Shown here: piece after piece, positions 61,825 through 64,000 of the stretch | Layout: each line of letters opens with the position of its first letter | Position numbering within the stretch: the stretch's first letter is position 1 | NCBI GenBank assembly: GCA_023443745.1 | Contig: JAEZTB010000026.1 | Coordinates: 48,062-112,061 of the forward strand | From: Bacillota bacterium | GTDB taxonomy: Bacteria; Bacillota; Clostridia; DSM-8532 | DNA: 64,000 bases | Direction of reading: 5' to 3' | Translations under genes and position numbers: made by a program | The notes under the pieces: model-generated | The model's input: the letters and a program-made list of their open reading frames with translations, nothing else | What the model was told of the DNA's origin: nothing | Databases searched by the model: none

Positions 61825-62907
61825 ATGTTTAACGAACGACATTATGTTCCTATCTTAAAATGGAAGAGAGGTGAGAAGGTCGCGCTAGAGGCTTTAAGCG
61901 ATACAACAAAACAATTAATAACTCCAGTGATAGAAATTGTCCCTATACCTTACGATTATGCCAATGATTGCTATGACAAGACAATTGAAGAGCATCTGCA
62001 AAACATCGGTGATCAAATTTATACAAGTTGGGGTAATGAGCGGCCAATTTTTTTAGATTTGTATTGGATAGATGATATTATTACAACAGCAACCGGAGAA
62101 CATCCTTTAGACTATGTATTAAGGTTAACAAGAAGTAGAGGATTAAATATCATTCCTGTAACCGGTACTAATCGTAATATACAATATCAGCATGCTATTC
62201 AAAGAGCTATAAGTAATGATAGACTAGGCATTTGTTTACGACTTGAGGATGGAGATTTCATTAATATTAATAGAAGCACTGCCCAATTACTTAATGAATT
62301 TCATTTAGAACCTGAAAATGTAGACATAATTATAGACTTCAAAAGCATTTCCCCTGAGGTAGAAAACATTATATCAATGAGCGCTATTGGTTTGGTTAAT
62401 CAACTTGCCAATATTAATAGGTGGAGATCTTTAACGGTAAGTGGTTCCGCATTTCCCGGTGACTTAGGTCAAGTGGAGGCTAATACCGTCAGTAATATTC
62501 CAAGAACTGAGTGGGGGATATGGAATACATTATATTCAAATAGAGATCGTCTAAATAGAATGCCAACGTTCGGGGATTATGCTGTTGCAAACCCTATGTA
62601 CACAGAGATAGACCCAAGAATTATGCAGATGAGTGCAAATATCCGATATACATGTGCCAATGAATGGATGATACTTAAAGGGGTATCTGTTCGAAGAAGT
62701 GGGTACGATCAATACTACAATTTGTCGGCCGAATTGGTTAGAAGTCCACGATACTATGGGCCTACTTTTAGTTGGGGGGATCAGTATATTTTTGATTGTT
62801 CTGAAAGAAGATGCTCTTGTGGCAATGCAGAAACATGGAGAAGAGTTGCAACAAACCATCACATTACTGTTGCAGCTAACCAAATCTCCAATCTTTTCTT
62901 GACTTAA
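61825..62907 (+). CDS. T4 beta-like (sce7725-type) protein
   Basis: A 360-residue protein of the phage T4 beta-protein family: it opens HYVPILKWKRGEKVAL and has the VIEIVPIP, IIDFKS, SGSAFPGDLG and YANPMY-type blocks (DYAVANPMY). TAGGAGG precedes the ATG. The fold is barrel-like with unknown activity; relatives occur in phages and defence islands, commonly next to an sce7726-type gene as here. The two genes converge and overlap by 32 bases. Confidence 0.8.
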   Translation: MFNERHYVPILKWKRGEKVALEALSDTTKQLITPVIEIVPIPYDYANDCYDKTIEEHLQNIGDQIYTSWGNERPIFLDLYWIDDIITTATGEHPLDYVLRLTRSRGLNIIPVTGTNRNIQYQHAIQRAISNDRLGICLRLEDGDFININRSTAQLLNEFHLEPENVDIIIDFKSISPEVENIISMSAIGLVNQLANINRWRSLTVSGSAFPGDLGQVEANTVSNIPRTEWGIWNTLYSNRDRLNRMPTFGDYAVANPMYTEIDPRIMQMSANIRYTCANEWMILKGVSVRRSGYDQYYNLSAELVRSPRYYGPTFSWGDQYIFDCSERRCSCGNAETWRRVATNHHITVAANQISNLFLT

Positions 62908-63448
62908 GTTTTTCACGCACATAATATTGTAAATCGCTTAGGGAGAAGCTATCAACAAGCTTTTCCCATATTTTTTTTCTGGATTTACTAACATAGCCTC
63001 TATCTAATTCAAACTGTCTAAGAATATCTAAAGCTTCCTCACGCCATAATAATTGCACAACAAAATAAGCTTCTATGTCAGGGTTCTTGTAAGCTTTACG
63101 CAAAGTTGATAATTCTATTTCATTATCAAGCGCTATAGCAACTTCGATACCCCACCACTCAGGTACTAGTTTTTTCACGCTTTCAATATGTTTATTACTT
63201 GTAACGATTGTAATTTCATCTAATACTTTATTATATACAGAAATTTGCCCAGGAAGTCTTTCTAATGTATCGCTTTCACTTTTAATCTCATAACCATGGA
63301 TTAAACCATTAACTACTGCAATATCTACTCGAGCATTGCCCTGGCAGAGCCCTAGTTCATCGATTATTAATGTACTAGAATCGCTCAGAAATTCTTCATT
63401 TAATGAATAATGCAATCTATTTCTTATATCAATATCACGGGTTTTCAT
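62876..63448 (-). CDS. sce7726-family PD-(D/E)XK-like protein
   Basis: A 190-residue protein with a nuclease-like core: IIDELGLCQGNARVDIAVV then GYEIKSESDTLERLP, giving Asp42 and Glu54-x-Lys56, the D...ExK pattern of PD-(D/E)XK enzymes. The ATG at 63448 has AAGGG about 9-12 bases upstream; a start at 63472 has none. Its 3' end overlaps the beta-like gene. Likely a DNA or RNA endonuclease, shown only by motif. Confidence 0.78.
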   Translation of the reverse strand: MKTRDIDIRNRLHYSLNEEFLSDSSTLIIDELGLCQGNARVDIAVVNGLIHGYEIKSESDTLERLPGQISVYNKVLDEITIVTSNKHIESVKKLVPEWWGIEVAIALDNEIELSTLRKAYKNPDIEAYFVVQLLWREEALDILRQFELDRGYVSKSRKKIWEKLVDSFSLSDLQYYVREKLKSRKDWRFG

Positions 63449-63585
63449 TAGTTTAACTACCCTTCGTTGCATTCATTGCACACATTAACATTTTACTATT
63501 TTAAATAAGTTATAACAATATTATACTCTTTATTGTATTATTACGCAATAAGTAGTATTATTTAGGTAAATGCGAGGTAAACACT

Positions 63586-63792
63586 ATGCCAAAAAAATAT
63601 ACTATCTTAATAAATAGTCAAACAGTTATAGAGAAGCTTGATAGTTTGCCACAAAGGAGTAAAGGCGCATATATAACCCAAGCCATCGAGGAAAAGATTT
63701 CAAGGAACATGGATCTTATACTAAATGAGGAGAAGATTGTTAGTTTAGTTAGGAGAGAAGTCGAGAAACTAATTAATAAAAATATTTCTTAA
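63586..63792 (+). CDS. Ribbon-helix-helix protein (CopG-like)
   Basis: A 68-residue basic protein whose first 40 residues fit a ribbon-helix-helix DNA-binding domain (YTILINSQTVIEKLDSL, then KGAYITQAIEEKI). GAGGT precedes the ATG. No toxin gene is next to it within the window, although one may lie right of the edge; otherwise it may regulate island genes. The last 208 bases of the window (63793-64000) show nothing I can call. Confidence 0.6.
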   Translation: MPKKYTILINSQTVIEKLDSLPQRSKGAYITQAIEEKISRNMDLILNEEKIVSLVRREVEKLINKNIS

Positions 63793-64000
63793 TTATTAGT
63801 TAGCTTATTTTTGTCGTTAAATATAAGTACATCTTAAAGTACTGATGACATCATCTTAAAATCCTCTATGACTCGGGAATGAAAAGATTTCTGTGTATGA
63901 GTGATTTTTGACACTTCTCTGGTAAATAGGATTAGCTTATGTAATTCGATTTAATAAGATAGAGTTCGTAACGATTATTCCCCAAAATATAGTTTTTATG

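Noticed and set aside
1..64000. CRISPR array, rRNA operon, complete insertion sequence or intact prophage
   Set aside because: No regularly spaced repeats, no rRNA sequence, no intact transposase or integrase, and no phage structural genes were seen.

Overview
The window is a stretch of a Bacillota (probably Clostridia) chromosome with moderate GC content. This rests on strong AGGAGG ribosome-binding sites, CUT1 sugar importers with YtcP/LplB-type permeases, a YesM/YesN two-component system, a TtcA of the short Firmicutes type, a CCA-encoded tRNA and intrinsic terminators with T tracts. Most of it is carbohydrate catabolism. No species can be named from the sequence alone.

Layout. (1) 1-8.9 kb: a sugar-kinase/nucleotidyltransferase operon (cut by the left edge), an AraC regulator, a secreted SLH-linked GH18 chitinase and a three-gene sugar importer. 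(2) 9.2-12.9 kb: an asparaginase, an epimerase with a divergent TetR gene, and a PadR/DUF2812 pair with a clear operator. (3) 13.1-24.7 kb: one long minus-strand operon that imports a sugar (binding protein and two permeases), works on it with an esterase, a YdjC-type deacetylase, a metallo-beta-lactamase-fold hydrolase and a GH65 phosphorylase, and ends with its YesM/YesN sensor-regulator pair and a small PQ-loop membrane protein. (4) 24.8-33.9 kb: an EamA exporter, a MazG-like pyrophosphohydrolase coupled to a nuclease-helicase, a VOC protein, a nucleoid-associated protein, a zinc-ribbon/TPM pair and a GyrI-like/Cys-cluster protein. (5) 33.9-55.7 kb: a 15 kb minus-strand operon holding three Asp-box beta-propeller (sialidase-fold) proteins, a SASA-type acetylesterase, a MocA-type dehydrogenase, a DegT aminotransferase, an HpaI-type aldolase, alanine dehydrogenase, an aldo-keto reductase, an amidohydrolase, an MFS permease and a large unrecognised protein. 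A LacI regulator and a divergent importer plus AAC(3)-like acetyltransferase complete this locus. No NanA/NanK/NanE homologue is present, so this looks like a pathway for an unusual acylated or amino sugar rather than textbook sialic acid use.

(6) 55.9-64 kb: a tRNA-rich, AT-rich accessory end. A membrane protein plus Sll1717-type P-loop ATPase pair lies between the 3' end of tRNA-Pro(TGG) and a second 12-bp copy of that 3' end 2.4 kb away, which looks like a small tRNA-targeted insertion. Then come TtcA and a TrmO-type methyltransferase, and a 3'-half fragment of tRNA-Ser(GCT). That fragment marks the border of an integrated island that continues past the right edge. Its visible cargo is a T4-beta/sce7725-like protein and an sce7726-like PD-(D/E)XK protein (convergent and overlapping) plus a ribbon-helix-helix protein.

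The best candidates for undescribed systems are the ATPase/membrane-protein module at tRNA-Pro, the beta/sce7726 pair in the tRNA-Ser island, the MazG/nuclease-helicase pair, and the sialidase-fold catabolic operon. All functions are read from sequence motifs; no database search was run.
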